Shown: positions 33,513 through 42,720, numbered from the stretch's first letter. The stretch: 64,000 nucleotides of DNA from Sanguibacter antarcticus (GCF_002564005.1 NZ_PDJG01000001.1:124001-188000), one strand, 5' to 3'. Notes: generated by a model not told the origin, from the sequence alone. Translations and numbers: made by a program.

Positions 33513-35366
33513 TTGGCTCACCTCTTGGGCGCTGACGGTCTGCGCTTCATGGCTGGTACGCGCACGCTGCTCGACGGCATCAGTCTCGGGATCGACGACG
33601 GGGACCGGATCGGGGTCGTCGGCCCCAACGGTGCCGGCAAGTCGACGCTCATGCGTCTGCTCTCCGGGAAGCTCACGCCGGACGACGGCCGGGTGACACA
33701 GGTCGGCGGCCTGTCCGTCGGGATGCTCGACCAGCGCGACGAGGTGGTGCCCGGCCAGACCGTCCGCGACGTCGTGTTCGGCGACGCCGAGGAGCACACC
33801 TGGGCGACGGACGCGAAGATCCGGTCCGTGCACATGGGGCTCCTGGGCGATCTCGACCTCGACCAGGACGCGGACGCGCTCTCGGGCGGGCAGCGTCGCC
33901 GGGTCGCGCTCGCGGCGCTCCTCGTCGCCGAGCACGACGTGATCTTCCTCGACGAGCCGACCAACCACCTCGACGTCGAGGGCGTGGCGTGGCTCGCGGA
34001 GCACCTGCGCGAGCGGTACGCCCGTCAGGGAGCCCGCGGCGCGCTCGTCGTCGTGACCCACGACCGGTGGTTCCTCGATGCCGTGTGCACCCGCATGTGG
34101 GAGGTCACCGGTGACGGCAGCGGTGCCGTCGAGGGGTACGAGGGCGGGTACGCGGCCTACGTGCTCACGCGGGCCGAGCGTGCGCGTGCCGCGTCGGTCA
34201 CGGCGGAGAAGCGCAACAACCTGCTCCGCAAGGAGCTCGCCTGGTTGCAGCGCGGGGCACCCGCCCGCACGTCGAAGCCGAAGTTCCGGCTCGACGCGGC
34301 GGCGGCGCTCATCGCGGACGAGCCGGCGCCGCGCGACCCGCTCGAGCTGACGCGGATGGCGACGAAGCGGCTCGGCAAGGACGTGCTCGACCTCGAGGGC
34401 GTCACTCTGCGCGTGCCCAACGCGGACGGGTCGGCGAACGCTGACGGGCGCGTGCTCTTCGACGACGTGACGTGGCGTCTCGGTCCGGGCGACCGGTACG
34501 GGATCGTCGGCGTCAACGGTGCGGGCAAGACGACGCTCCTCAAGCTCCTCTCGGGGCGCTCCGTCCCGGAGTCGGGCCGCGTCAAGCGCGGCAAGACCAT
34601 CGACGTCGCCGAGCTGACGCAGGACGTCGACGAGCTGGACCAGATCGCCGGGCTGCGGGTGCTCGAGGTGATCGAGCGCGAGAAGCGCACCGTCGAGGTC
34701 GACGGCAAGGAGCTCACCGCGGCTCAGCTCGTCGAGCGGCTGGGCTTCACGCGGGAGCGGTCGTCGACGCTCGTCCGAGACCTCTCGGGTGGAGAGCGTC
34801 GTCGGCTCCAGCTCTTGCGCCTGCTCGTCGGGGAGCCCAACGTGCTCCTGCTCGACGAGCCGACGAACGACCTCGACACGGACACGCTCGCCTCGCTCGA
34901 GGACCTGCTCGACGGCTGGCCGGGGACGCTCATCGTCGTGTCCCACGACCGCTACCTGCTCGAGCGGGTCTGCGACCGGCAGATCGCTCTCCTCGGCGAC
35001 GGCACGCTGCGCGACCTGCCGGGGGGAGTCGAGCAGTATCTCGAGCTGCGGAACGCCGCGATCGCGCTGCGTGACAGCGGTGGCTCCGCGCCGTCGACGA
35101 GCGCGGGCGCCCCGGACGGAGCCGGTGACGACGGCGCCGCTGCTCCGAGCGGTGCCGAGGTGCGGGCCGCGAAGAAGGAGATCAACCGGATCGAGCGCCG
35201 CCTGAGCAAGATCGCAGAGCTCGAGACGCGGGTCCACGACAAGATGGCGGCGCAGGCCACCGACCACACGGCGGTCGCGGCGCTCGACGCGGAGCTCAAG
35301 GTTCTCGGAGCCGAGAAGGACGCGCTCGAAGACGAGTGGATGGTCGTCGCGGAGACCGCCGGCTGA
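33513..35366 (+). CDS. ABC-F family ATPase (Uup-like)
   Basis: 617 residues, two ATPase domains and no membrane segment. Domain 1: Walker A GPNGAGKST, signature LSGGQRRR, Walker B VIFLDEPTNHLD. Domain 2: Walker A GVNGAGKTT, signature LSGGERRR, Walker B VLLLDEPTNDLD. The linker between them (about 230-290) is the basic region that contacts the ribosome E site in this family. The C-terminus (about 545-617) is a charged coiled coil (EVRAAKKEINRIERRLSKIA), as in Uup. It probably rescues or tunes ribosomes and is not a transporter. TTG start with GGAAGAAG about 4 nt upstream. Convergent with marR, 31 bp apart. Confidence 0.93.
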   Translation: MAHLLGADGLRFMAGTRTLLDGISLGIDDGDRIGVVGPNGAGKSTLMRLLSGKLTPDDGRVTQVGGLSVGMLDQRDEVVPGQTVRDVVFGDAEEHTWATDAKIRSVHMGLLGDLDLDQDADALSGGQRRRVALAALLVAEHDVIFLDEPTNHLDVEGVAWLAEHLRERYARQGARGALVVVTHDRWFLDAVCTRMWEVTGDGSGAVEGYEGGYAAYVLTRAERARAASVTAEKRNNLLRKELAWLQRGAPARTSKPKFRLDAAAALIADEPAPRDPLELTRMATKRLGKDVLDLEGVTLRVPNADGSANADGRVLFDDVTWRLGPGDRYGIVGVNGAGKTTLLKLLSGRSVPESGRVKRGKTIDVAELTQDVDELDQIAGLRVLEVIEREKRTVEVDGKELTAAQLVERLGFTRERSSTLVRDLSGGERRRLQLLRLLVGEPNVLLLDEPTNDLDTDTLASLEDLLDGWPGTLIVVSHDRYLLERVCDRQIALLGDGTLRDLPGGVEQYLELRNAAIALRDSGGSAPSTSAGAPDGAGDDGAAAPSGAEVRAAKKEINRIERRLSKIAELETRVHDKMAAQATDHTAVAALDAELKVLGAEKDALEDEWMVVAETAG

Positions 35367-35397
35367 GTCGCGTCAGGACGGGCTGGTCACGGCAGGT

Positions 35398-35910
35398 TCA
35401 GGTCAGCTCGTCGAACTGCGCCACGAGGCGCCGGAGCAGGTCGGCGATCTCTGGCTGGTCGGCCGGGTCGAGGACCGCGAGGACCTGGTGCTCGACGTCG
35501 AGCAGGTCGGAGAACGCCGCGTCGACGGTCGTGAGCCCAGACGGGGTGAGCCGCACGAGGACGCCGCGGCGGTCGCCCGGCGAGGGGAGCCGTTCGACGA
35601 AGAGGCGTGTCTCGAGCCGGTCGATGCGGTTGGTCATCGTGCCGCTCGTGACCATCGTCTGGGTGAGGAGCGCGCCGGGCGAGAGCGCGTACGGCTCGCC
35701 GGACCTGCGGAGCGCGGCGAGGACGTCGAACTCCCACGGCTCGAGGGTGTAGCGGGCGAACGCACCGCGGCGCGCGATGTCGAGGTGCCGGTTGAGGCGG
35801 CTCACGCGCGAGAGGACGGCCAGCGGCGAGACGTCGAGGTCAGGTCGGACGCGGCGCCATGCGGCGGTGATCCGGTCGACCTCGTCCTCGTGCGGCTGCT
35901 GACGCTCCAT
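35398..35910 (-). CDS. MarR-family transcriptional regulator
   Basis: 170 residues. The winged helix spans about 55-125: LEPWEFDVLAALRRSG, ALLTQTMVTSGTMTNRIDRLE (recognition helix), then the wing RLPSPGDRRGVLVRLTPSG. N- and C-terminal helices form the dimer interface. The ligand is unknown. A perfect 12-bp palindrome lies 12 bp upstream of its ATG, typical for autorepression. It follows the ABC-2 exporter genes on the same strand, 49 bp apart, and might also control them. Confidence 0.92.
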   Translation of the reverse strand: MERQQPHEDEVDRITAAWRRVRPDLDVSPLAVLSRVSRLNRHLDIARRGAFARYTLEPWEFDVLAALRRSGEPYALSPGALLTQTMVTSGTMTNRIDRLETRLFVERLPSPGDRRGVLVRLTPSGLTTVDAAFSDLLDVEHQVLAVLDPADQPEIADLLRRLVAQFDELT

Positions 35911-35922
35911 AGGTGGAGATTA

Positions 35923-35934
35923 CTTGACGTCAAG
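35923..35934. promoter_or_regulatory. MarR-type operator
   Basis: CTTGACGTCAAG is a perfect palindrome of the TTGACGTCAA kind favoured by MarR proteins. It is followed by another half site (CTTGAC at 35938-35943). It lies between marR and the upstream permease gene. Confidence 0.7.
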
Positions 35935-35959
35935 AGTCTTGACAGACAGGCCGCGGCGC

Positions 35960-37165
35960 TCAGGCGGCCTTGAACGCGTCTCTGACCTTGATCCGGCTGC
36001 CGGTGCGGAGCACCGCGTTGCTGTAGACGCGGCTGCTGAACCACACGAGGAACGGGACGACCGCGAGGTTCCCGGCGAGCACGGCGAACACCTGCCAGTC
36101 GGGCACCGCACCGAGTGCGACGCGGATCGGCATGATGAGCGGTGACGTGAACGGCAGGTAGGAGAGCCAGGCCACGAGCGGGTTGTCCGGCGCCCAGGGG
36201 GCCACAGAGACTCCGACGATGTACGGGAGCATCATGAGGACGAGGACCGGCGACGTGACGGACGCGACCTCTTCCTGTCGCGAGACGAGCGCGGCCAGCG
36301 CTGCGAAGAGGAGCGCGTACATCGTGAACCCGACGACGAACCACGTGGTCGCCCACAGGGCTGTCGAGCCCAGGTCCACCGAGATCGAGTCGGTGAGGCC
36401 CAGCAGGCTCGATGCGGCGACGCCCGTGCCGGTGAGCAGCGCGACCTGGGCGAGCCCGATGGCTCCGATGCCGGCGACCTTCCCGGTCATGAGCTGCCAC
36501 GGTCGCAGGGTGGCGAGCAACAGCTCGACGACCCGGCTCGTCTTCTCCTCGACGACGCCCTGCGCGACCATCTGGCCGCAGGTCTGGAGGGCGACGAACA
36601 GGAGGATGCCCACGACGTAGGCCGCAAGGATCTGCGAGCCGTCGACCTCGGGCGGCGGCTCGAGCGACTCGACGTCGAGCGCCGCGGAGGCGACGGCGGC
36701 GCTCACGGTGTCGGGATCACCGCCGAGAGCGTCGATCTCCGCCGCGAGGGCGGCCTGCTGGTCGAGGACGCTCAGGGCGGTGGTGAGGTCGATGTCGAGC
36801 GTCGTCTTGGCGACGACGGAGAAGTCGTCGGCCGTCCCGACCACGAGCGCGTCGAGGCTCTCGTCGGCGACCCGAGCGCGCCCGTCGGCGTCCGTGACCG
36901 TGTCGACCTCGACCCGTGGGCCGAGGCTCTCGGTGGTCGCGGTGATCGCACCGGCCAGCGAGGCGGTCTGCTCCGTGACCCCGACGCGCAGGGTCTTCTC
37001 GGACCCGATGACGAACGACGCGCCCACCGTGGCGGCGACGATGAGCACGAGGAGCACGACGGTCGTCCACACGAACGACTTCGTCCGAGCGCGCTGCACG
37101 ATCTCCCGGCCCGCGACGAGGCGGACGGCATCCCAGGTGCCGGACGAACGGTCGCCGGCGCTCAT
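35960..37165 (-). CDS. ABC-2 family exporter permease (NatB-like)
   Basis: 401 residues. One membrane segment near the N-terminus (about 30-52, TTVVLLVLIVAATVGASFVIG), then a large extracytoplasmic domain (about 55-200), then five or six segments from about 205 to 385. The architecture matches NatB-like ABC-2 permeases, which pair with the ATPase encoded upstream; the GVVEEKTSRVVELLLAT motif is typical of the family. ATG at 37165 overlapping the stop of the ATPase gene (ATGA). NatAB relatives export sodium or small toxic compounds; the substrate here is not known. Confidence 0.92.
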   Translation of the reverse strand: MSAGDRSSGTWDAVRLVAGREIVQRARTKSFVWTTVVLLVLIVAATVGASFVIGSEKTLRVGVTEQTASLAGAITATTESLGPRVEVDTVTDADGRARVADESLDALVVGTADDFSVVAKTTLDIDLTTALSVLDQQAALAAEIDALGGDPDTVSAAVASAALDVESLEPPPEVDGSQILAAYVVGILLFVALQTCGQMVAQGVVEEKTSRVVELLLATLRPWQLMTGKVAGIGAIGLAQVALLTGTGVAASSLLGLTDSISVDLGSTALWATTWFVVGFTMYALLFAALAALVSRQEEVASVTSPVLVLMMLPYIVGVSVAPWAPDNPLVAWLSYLPFTSPLIMPIRVALGAVPDWQVFAVLAGNLAVVPFLVWFSSRVYSNAVLRTGSRIKVRDAFKAA

Positions 37166-38106
37166 GCCGCGCTCACCGTGGTGGAGCCGGGCGCGTCCGT
37201 GGTCTCGGCCTCGTGGCTGACGACGTGCCGGTACAGGTCGGTGAGGCTCGGGCGCTGCGGCGCGAACTCGCGGACCGGACCGGTGGCCAGCGCAGCACGC
37301 AGGACAGCCTGCTCGGCGTCGGGTGCTGCACCGACCTCGACGACGGTCCGGGTGCCGTCGGTCGAGAGTGTCGTGACGCCCGGCAGCGCGCTCGCCCACC
37401 CGGGAGGTGCGCCCGGCGCGTCGACGAGCCAGCGCGGCGCCGTCGAGGACCGGAGCTCGGCGACGCTGCCCAGGGTGACCATGGACCCGGCCTTGATGAT
37501 CCCGACGCGGTCGCAGAGCCGCTCGACGAGGTCGAGCTGGTGCGAGGAGAAGATGACCGGTGCGCCGGCGTCGGCGCGCTCGCGCAGGACGCTGCTCATG
37601 ACGTCGACGGCGACCGGGTCGAGCCCGGAGAACGGCTCGTCGAGGATGAGGACGTCCGGGTCGTGGACGAGGGCCGCTGCGAGCTGGACGCGCTGCTGGT
37701 TGCCGAGGGAGAGCTTCTGCACGTCGTCGCCGCGCCGTCCCGCGACGCCGAGGACCTCGGTCCACCGTTCCATGGACGCCGTGGCTGCGCTGGACGTGAG
37801 GCCGTGCAGGCGAGCGAGGTAGACGAGCTGCTCCCCGACCTTCATCTTCGGGTAGAGGCCGCGCTCTTCAGGCATGTACCCGACACGGCGGCGCGCCTCG
37901 AGGTCGAGGGGGCGCCCGTCCCAGCGGACCTCGCCCGAGTCGGCTGTGAGCACGCCGAGAGCGATCCGCATGGTGGTCGACTTCCCGGCACCGTTGGACC
38001 CGACGAAGCCGAAGATCTCGCCGGAGCCCACCGAGAACGACAGGCTGTCGAGGGCGCGCAAGGCACCGTAGGTCTTCGAGAGGGAGTCGATCTCAAGACT
38101 GGGCAC
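37162..38106 (-). CDS. ABC-2 exporter ATPase (NatA-like)
   Basis: 314 residues. Walker A GSNGAGKST, Q-loop YMPEERGLYPKM, signature LSLGNQQR, Walker B VLILDEPFSGLDP, H-loop FSSHQLDLVE. A C-terminal extension of about 100 residues follows the ATPase core, common in the DrrA/NatA group. It sits 14 bp after the TetR gene and overlaps the permease, so the three form an operon. Confidence 0.94.
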   Translation of the reverse strand: MPSLEIDSLSKTYGALRALDSLSFSVGSGEIFGFVGSNGAGKSTTMRIALGVLTADSGEVRWDGRPLDLEARRRVGYMPEERGLYPKMKVGEQLVYLARLHGLTSSAATASMERWTEVLGVAGRRGDDVQKLSLGNQQRVQLAAALVHDPDVLILDEPFSGLDPVAVDVMSSVLRERADAGAPVIFSSHQLDLVERLCDRVGIIKAGSMVTLGSVAELRSSTAPRWLVDAPGAPPGWASALPGVTTLSTDGTRTVVEVGAAPDAEQAVLRAALATGPVREFAPQRPSLTDLYRHVVSHEAETTDAPGSTTVSAA

Positions 38107-38120
38107 GGGTGGTCCTCTCG

Positions 38121-38762
38121 TCAGTCCCGGACCGAGGACCGCAGGGCGGGCTCACGCTCGAGCCCTGCGAGACCGTTCCAGGCGAGGTTCACGAGATGGG
38201 CGGCCACCTCGGTCTTGTCGGGGTTGCGCGCGTCGAGCCAGTGCTGACCGGTGAGCGCGACCATCCCGACGAGCATCTGGGCGTAGATGGGGGCGACGCT
38301 GGGGTCGAGGTCCCTGCGCTTGAACTGGTCGGCTAGCAGGTGCTCGACCTGCGTCGCGACGTCCCCGATGAGGCTCGAGAAGGTCCCCGTCGCTTGCGCG
38401 ACGGGTGAGTCGCGGACGAGGATCCTGAAGCCGTCCTCGGACGCCTCGATGTAGGACAGGAGCGCGAGCGCCGTCCGCTCGAGGAGGACCTTGGGGTGTC
38501 CTCCGGCGGTGAGCGCGCCGGTCAGAGCGGTGGTGAGCCCTTCGATCTCGCGGTCGACGATGACCGCGTAGATGCCTTCCTTGCCCCCGAAGTGCTCGTA
38601 GACGACGGGCTTGGACACGGTCGCGCGAGCCGCGATCTCCTCGACGCTCGTCCCCTCGAAGCCCTTCTCCGCGAAGAGCGCACGGCTCACGTCCAACAGC
38701 TGCTCACGGCGTGCTTTGGCTGTCATGCGCGAGCGGGGGATGCGTTTGCTGTCGAGGGCCAC
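38121..38762 (-). CDS. TetR-family transcriptional regulator
   Basis: 213 residues. The HTH occupies about 15-62: RREQLLDVSRALFAEKGFEGTSVEEIAARATVSKPVVYEHFGGKE. The rest is the helical ligand domain, ending in a charged tail. First gene of the operon with the ABC-2 exporter, which it probably represses. The GTG at 38762 has GGAG 4 nt upstream and is preferred; an ATG 12 codons later is possible. Confidence 0.88.
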   Translation of the reverse strand: MALDSKRIPRSRMTAKARREQLLDVSRALFAEKGFEGTSVEEIAARATVSKPVVYEHFGGKEGIYAVIVDREIEGLTTALTGALTAGGHPKVLLERTALALLSYIEASEDGFRILVRDSPVAQATGTFSSLIGDVATQVEHLLADQFKRRDLDPSVAPIYAQMLVGMVALTGQHWLDARNPDKTEVAAHLVNLAWNGLAGLEREPALRSSVRD

Positions 38763-38924
38763 GGCTCCATCATGCCGGACGCCATCGCGCGTGAGCGTTT
38801 GGTCCACCTGAAAATCCTGGCAGAATGAGGTCCGGACCCACGAGCGTGTCGTGCGGCTTCGTCCCGTGATCGTTCGGTCACCCACCTGACGGAGACGCGT
38901 GCCTGCACGGTCGGAGGTGTTCGT

Positions 38925-38996
38925 TCCGCCTTGGTGTAATCGGCAGCACACGGGTTTTTGGTGCCCTTGGTCCAGGTTCGAGTCCTGGGGGCGGAG
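38925..38996 (+). tRNA. tRNA-Gln (UUG anticodon)
   Basis: Acceptor TCCGCCT pairs with GGGCGGA (one T-G pair), discriminator G, CCA not encoded. Loop TTTTGGT gives anticodon UUG for CAA; the anticodon stem has a U-G pair and one mismatch at its far end (C27-U43). T arm CCAGG/CCTGG with loop TTCGAGT. Confidence 0.92.
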
Positions 38997-39056
38997 CTGG
39001 CGTGGCGCACGGCCACACCTGCATGGCAGAGATCTCGAGCAACCGGGAGTCCTTTC

Positions 39057-40715
39057 GTGACCACCGCTCAACCCGCAGCCGTCATCGTCCTCGCCGCTGG
39101 CGAGGGAACACGGATGCGCTCTGCTACACCCAAGGTTCTCCATCCCCTCGCGGGGCGCAGCATGCTCGGTCATGCGGTCGCTGCCGCGCAGGGGCTGGAC
39201 CCGGCACGTGTGGCTGTCGTCGTCCGTCACGAGCGCGAGGCGGTGGCGAGCCACGCGGTGAGCATCGACCCCTCGATCCTCGTCGTCGACCAGGACGACA
39301 TCCCTGGCACCGGACGTGCCGTCCAGTGCGCGCTCAGCGTGCTCGACGCGGCGGCGCAGGCGCAGGCCGCGCAGGCCGGCATCCCGGACGGGCACGAGGG
39401 ACGCGGCGTCGGCGACGGGCTCGACGGCGCGGTCGTCGTCATCGCCGGAGACATCCCGCTGCTCGACTCCGGCACGCTCAGCGAGCTTCTCGCAGCGCAC
39501 ACCGCCGACGGCAACGCGGTCACGGTCCTCACCACCGAGATCGACGACGCGACCGGCTACGGCCGGATCGTGCGCGACCCGTCGACAGGCGAGGTCACCG
39601 GTATCGTCGAGCACCGCGACGCGACCGTCGAACAGCTCGAGATCCGTGAGATCAACTCGTCGATCTACGTCTTCGACGCGGCCGTGCTGCGGCACGGGCT
39701 CGCGAACCTCAACCGAGACAACTCCCAGGGCGAGGTCTACCTGACCGACGTCCTGGCGATCGCCAGGACCCAGGGCGGCTCCGTGCGCGCGGTGCGCACC
39801 GACGACCCCTTCGCCGTCGAGGGCGTCAACGACCGCGCCCAGCTCGCGGTCCTGCGGGCCGAGCTCAACCGTCGGATCCTCGACGACTGGATGCGCGCAG
39901 GCGTCACGGTGGTCGACCCGGGCACCACGTGGGTCGACGTCGACGTCGAGATCGAGCGGGACGTCACGATCCTGCCCGGCACCCAGCTCTACGGCACCAC
40001 GATCGTCCGCGAGGGCGCGACGATCGGCCCCGACACGACCCTGACCGACGTCGAGGTGGGCGTCCACGCCTCTGTCGTGCGCACGCACGCCACGCTCGCG
40101 GTCATCGGCGGCGACGCCGTCGTGGGACCGTTCGCCTACCTGCGACCCGGCACCGTCCTCGGCACCGCCGGCAAGATCGGCACCTTCGTCGAGACGAAGA
40201 ACGCCGTCATCGGTGACGGCTCGAAGATCCCGCACCTGTCCTACGTGGGCGACGCGACGATCGGGGAGCACACGAACATCGGTGCAGCCAGCGTGTTCGT
40301 CAACTACGACGGCGTCGCCAAGCACCACTCGACCGTCGGGTCCTTCAGCAGGACCGGCGCCGACAACCTCTTCGTCGCCCCCGTGCACATCGGCGACGGT
40401 GTCTACACCGCTGCCGGCTCGGTCATCCGCAACGACGTTCCCTCCGGCGCGCTCGCCGTCTCGGCAGGCACCCAGCGCAACATCGAGGGCTGGGTCGAGC
40501 GTCGTCGCCCAGGGACGGACGCCGCGCACGCAGCCGAGCGGGTCCGTCTCGAGTCAGACCGCGACACCTCGATGCTCGGCGCACAGGCCCGCGCCGAGCG
40601 AGCCCAGGCCGACCAGGCGAGCCTGCCTGTCCCGAGCCCGCCGACCGCTTCCCCCGACCAGGCTGCGCCGCGGCCCGGGACCTCCGGCACCACAGAAGGA
40701 CACCGCGACCGATGA
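39057..40715 (+). CDS. glmU: Bifunctional UDP-GlcNAc pyrophosphorylase / GlcN-1-P acetyltransferase
   Basis: 552 residues. The N-terminal uridyltransferase shows VIVLAAGEGTRMRSATPKVLHPLAG, and DQDDIPGTGRAVQCAL. The C-terminal left-handed beta-helix starts at about 275, with hexapeptide repeats and the acetyl-CoA region YDGVAKHHSTVGSFSRTGADN. A tail of about 70 Ala/Gln/Pro-rich residues is added at the end. A short insert of about 25 residues (AQAAQAGIPDGHEGRGVGDG) lies in the first domain. It makes UDP-GlcNAc for peptidoglycan and for the polysaccharide locus. GTG start with GGGAG 7 nt upstream. ATGA overlap with prs. Confidence 0.96.
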   Translation: MTTAQPAAVIVLAAGEGTRMRSATPKVLHPLAGRSMLGHAVAAAQGLDPARVAVVVRHEREAVASHAVSIDPSILVVDQDDIPGTGRAVQCALSVLDAAAQAQAAQAGIPDGHEGRGVGDGLDGAVVVIAGDIPLLDSGTLSELLAAHTADGNAVTVLTTEIDDATGYGRIVRDPSTGEVTGIVEHRDATVEQLEIREINSSIYVFDAAVLRHGLANLNRDNSQGEVYLTDVLAIARTQGGSVRAVRTDDPFAVEGVNDRAQLAVLRAELNRRILDDWMRAGVTVVDPGTTWVDVDVEIERDVTILPGTQLYGTTIVREGATIGPDTTLTDVEVGVHASVVRTHATLAVIGGDAVVGPFAYLRPGTVLGTAGKIGTFVETKNAVIGDGSKIPHLSYVGDATIGEHTNIGAASVFVNYDGVAKHHSTVGSFSRTGADNLFVAPVHIGDGVYTAAGSVIRNDVPSGALAVSAGTQRNIEGWVERRRPGTDAAHAAERVRLESDRDTSMLGAQARAERAQADQASLPVPSPPTASPDQAAPRPGTSGTTEGHRDR

Positions 40716-41695
40716 CAGGAATCATCTCCCCGGACAGCGAGAAGCGACTCGTGTTCGCCTCCGGGCGCGCCCACCCCGAGCTCGCGAAGGACGTCGCACG
40801 AGAGCTCGGAACGGAGATCATCCCGACCAGCGCGTACGACTTCGCGAACGGCGAGATCTACGTCCGGTTCGGAGAGAGCGTGCGAGGTGCTGACGTCTTC
40901 GTCCTGCAGTCCCACACCTCGCCGATCAACCAGTGGATCATGGAGCAGCTCATCATGTGCGACGCGCTCAAGCGCGCCTCCGCAAAGACGATCACCGTGG
41001 TCCAGCCGTTCTACGGCTACGGTCGCCAGGACAAGAAGCACCGTGGGCGCGAGCCGATCTCGGCCCGCCTCATGGCCGACCTCTTCAAGACGGCGGGCGC
41101 GGACCGCATGATGAGCGTCGACCTGCACACGTCGCAGGCGCAGGGATTCTTCGACGGGCCGGTGGACCACCTCTGGGCGATGCCGCTCCTCACGGACTAT
41201 GTCCGCACCCGGGTGAACGTCGCGGACGTTACGGTCGTGTCGCCAGACGCTGGCCGCATCCGTGTCGCCGAGCAGTGGGCGACCCGTCTCGGGGATGCGC
41301 CGCTCGCCTTCATCCACAAGACCCGCGACATCCACCAGCCGAACATGTCCGCAGCGAACCGCGTCGTCGGTGACGTCGAGGGGCGCAGCTGCGTGCTCGT
41401 CGACGACCTCATCGACACCGGTGGCACCATCGCCGCCGCCGTCCGGGTGCTGCTCGACGCGGGAGCCAAGGACGTCATCGTCGCTGCGACCCACGGGGTG
41501 CTCTCCGACCCCGCGCCTCAGCGGCTGCAGGAGTGCGGGGCGCGCGAGGTCGTCGTCACGGACACGCTGCCGATCGCGTCGGACAAGCAGTTCTCGAAGC
41601 TCACCGTGCTGTCGATCGCGCCGCTGCTCGCCCGTGCGATCCGCGAGGTCTTCGACGACGGCTCCGTGACGTCGCTCTTCGACGGCAACGCCTGA
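40712..41695 (+). CDS. prs: Ribose-phosphate pyrophosphokinase
   Basis: 327 residues. ATP and ribose-5-phosphate sites are visible in FANGEIYVRFGESVRGADVFVLQ and VVQPFYGYGRQDKKHRGREPISARL; the PRPP loop is CVLVDDLIDTGGTIAAAV. It makes PRPP for nucleotides, His, Trp, NAD and, in actinobacteria, decaprenyl-phosphoribose. AGAAGGA precedes the ATG, which overlaps the glmU stop. Confidence 0.97.
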   Translation: MTGIISPDSEKRLVFASGRAHPELAKDVARELGTEIIPTSAYDFANGEIYVRFGESVRGADVFVLQSHTSPINQWIMEQLIMCDALKRASAKTITVVQPFYGYGRQDKKHRGREPISARLMADLFKTAGADRMMSVDLHTSQAQGFFDGPVDHLWAMPLLTDYVRTRVNVADVTVVSPDAGRIRVAEQWATRLGDAPLAFIHKTRDIHQPNMSAANRVVGDVEGRSCVLVDDLIDTGGTIAAAVRVLLDAGAKDVIVAATHGVLSDPAPQRLQECGAREVVVTDTLPIASDKQFSKLTVLSIAPLLARAIREVFDDGSVTSLFDGNA

Positions 41696-41719
41696 CCGCA
41701 GGTCGACCAGCACGATCCT

Positions 41720-41757
41720 CTGCAGGCCCGTGGGCGTCCGTCGCCCCGGGCCTGCAG
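41720..41757 (+). terminator. Long hairpin after prs
   Basis: CTGCAGGCCCG at 41720-41730 pairs with CGGGCCTGCAG at 41747-41757, and an inner GGGCG/CGCCC extends the stem past a one-base bulge. Free of T-tract but terminator-like in strength and place. Confidence 0.65.
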
Positions 41758-41758
41758 G

Positions 41759-41788
41759 TTCGACGCCACGGTGAGCGACAGGTATATT
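41759..41788 (+). promoter_or_regulatory. Putative rplY promoter
   Basis: TTCGAC (41759-41764) and TATATT (41783-41788) are separated by 18 bp, a good SigA-type pair. The resulting leader would be about 260 nt. Confidence 0.6.
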
Positions 41789-42056
41789 GGTCGGGTTGCC
41801 TCGGCGAGGGACGTCTGACGGGCCGTACGAACGGCCGCGACACGACCAGGGATGGTCCGTGAGACCAGCGATGGTCCAGATGATCGCAGATTTCCGTAAT
41901 CGACTGGGCGGTCGCTGCTGCGCGTCCGTCACATGTCCCGCGCCGATGCAACCGCCCGTCATCCGTAGAGGTCGATCCCCAGTGTTGCCCGGCCGCTGCA
42001 TGTGACAGCCGACTGCTCCCGTTCGTCGGCCCACACCACTTCCCCTGGAGTTCTAC

Positions 42057-42683
42057 GTGTCTGAGATCAAGCTCGTCGCTGAGGCCCGCACCGAGTTCGG
42101 CAAGGGCGCTGCCCGCCGCACCCGTCGCAACAACCAGATCCCCGCAGTCCTCTACGGGCACGGCACCGCGCCCGTGCACGTCGCGCTGCCGGGCCACCAG
42201 ACGATGCTCGCCCTCAAGCAGGCGAACGCCCTCTTCGAGATCGACCTCGACGGCGCCCTCGAGCTCGCGATCATCAAGGACGTCCAGCGCGACCCGGTCA
42301 AGGCCGTCATCGAGCACATCGACCTCCTCATCGTCAAGCGTGGCGAGAAGGTCGAGGTCGAGGTCGCCGTGCACATCGTCGGCGACGCCGCTCCTGGAAC
42401 GATCCACATCCTCGAGTCGCAGTCCGTCGTCATCGAGGCGCTCGCGACCAACCTGCCGCGCTTCGTCGAGGCGTCCATCGAGGGCCTCGGCGCCGGTGCG
42501 ACCGTCTACGCGCGTGACATCACGCTCCCCGAGGGCGCAACGCTCATTACGGACCCGAACGCCTACATCGTTCTCATCTCCGTGCCGCAGGACAACTCGG
42601 CCGACGACGCCGCTGCCGCCGAGGTCGCTGCCGGGCAGGCCGCCGCGTCCGCCGCAGCAGCCGAGACCGGTACGTCGCTCTAG
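42057..42683 (+). CDS. rplY: 50S ribosomal protein L25/general stress protein Ctc
   Basis: 208 residues. The N-terminal 5S-rRNA-binding L25 domain (about 1-90, EARTEFGKGAARRTRRNNQIPAVLYG) is joined to the TL5/Ctc beta domain (about 95-185, VEVEVAVHIVGDAAPG), followed by an Ala/Glu-rich tail. This long form is standard for actinobacteria. GTG start with GGAG 7 nt upstream. Confidence 0.97.
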   Translation: MSEIKLVAEARTEFGKGAARRTRRNNQIPAVLYGHGTAPVHVALPGHQTMLALKQANALFEIDLDGALELAIIKDVQRDPVKAVIEHIDLLIVKRGEKVEVEVAVHIVGDAAPGTIHILESQSVVIEALATNLPRFVEASIEGLGAGATVYARDITLPEGATLITDPNAYIVLISVPQDNSADDAAAAEVAAGQAAASAAAAETGTSL

Positions 42684-42691
42684 TCGACAAC

Positions 42692-42720
42692 GCTGCCGGG
42701 TGCGACCAGCGCCCGGCAGC
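42692..42720 (+). terminator. Hairpin after rplY (first)
   Basis: GCTGCCGGG at 42692-42700 pairs with CCCGGCAGC at 42712-42720. No T-tract; a second, stronger hairpin follows. Confidence 0.5.

Larger units (their letters stand above)
41696..42056. other. 361-bp non-coding stretch before rplY
   Basis: It holds the hairpin after prs (41720-41757), a promoter (41759-41788) and then about 265 bp of leader before the rplY GTG. The leader is GC-rich and contains no gene I can support; a regulatory leader on the ribosomal-protein mRNA is possible but shows no known fold. Confidence 0.5.

Noticed and set aside
31743..35267. A 1174-codon open frame on the minus strand opposite rsmA, ispE and the ABC-F gene
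   Set aside because: It is antisense to three well-supported genes, has no recognisable domain and shows the Arg/Asp/Val/Glu-rich composition typical of reverse frames of GC-rich genes.
38121..40529. A long minus-strand frame joining the TetR gene to a stretch opposite glmU
   Set aside because: Only the last 213 codons look like protein; the rest is antisense to tRNA-Gln and glmU.
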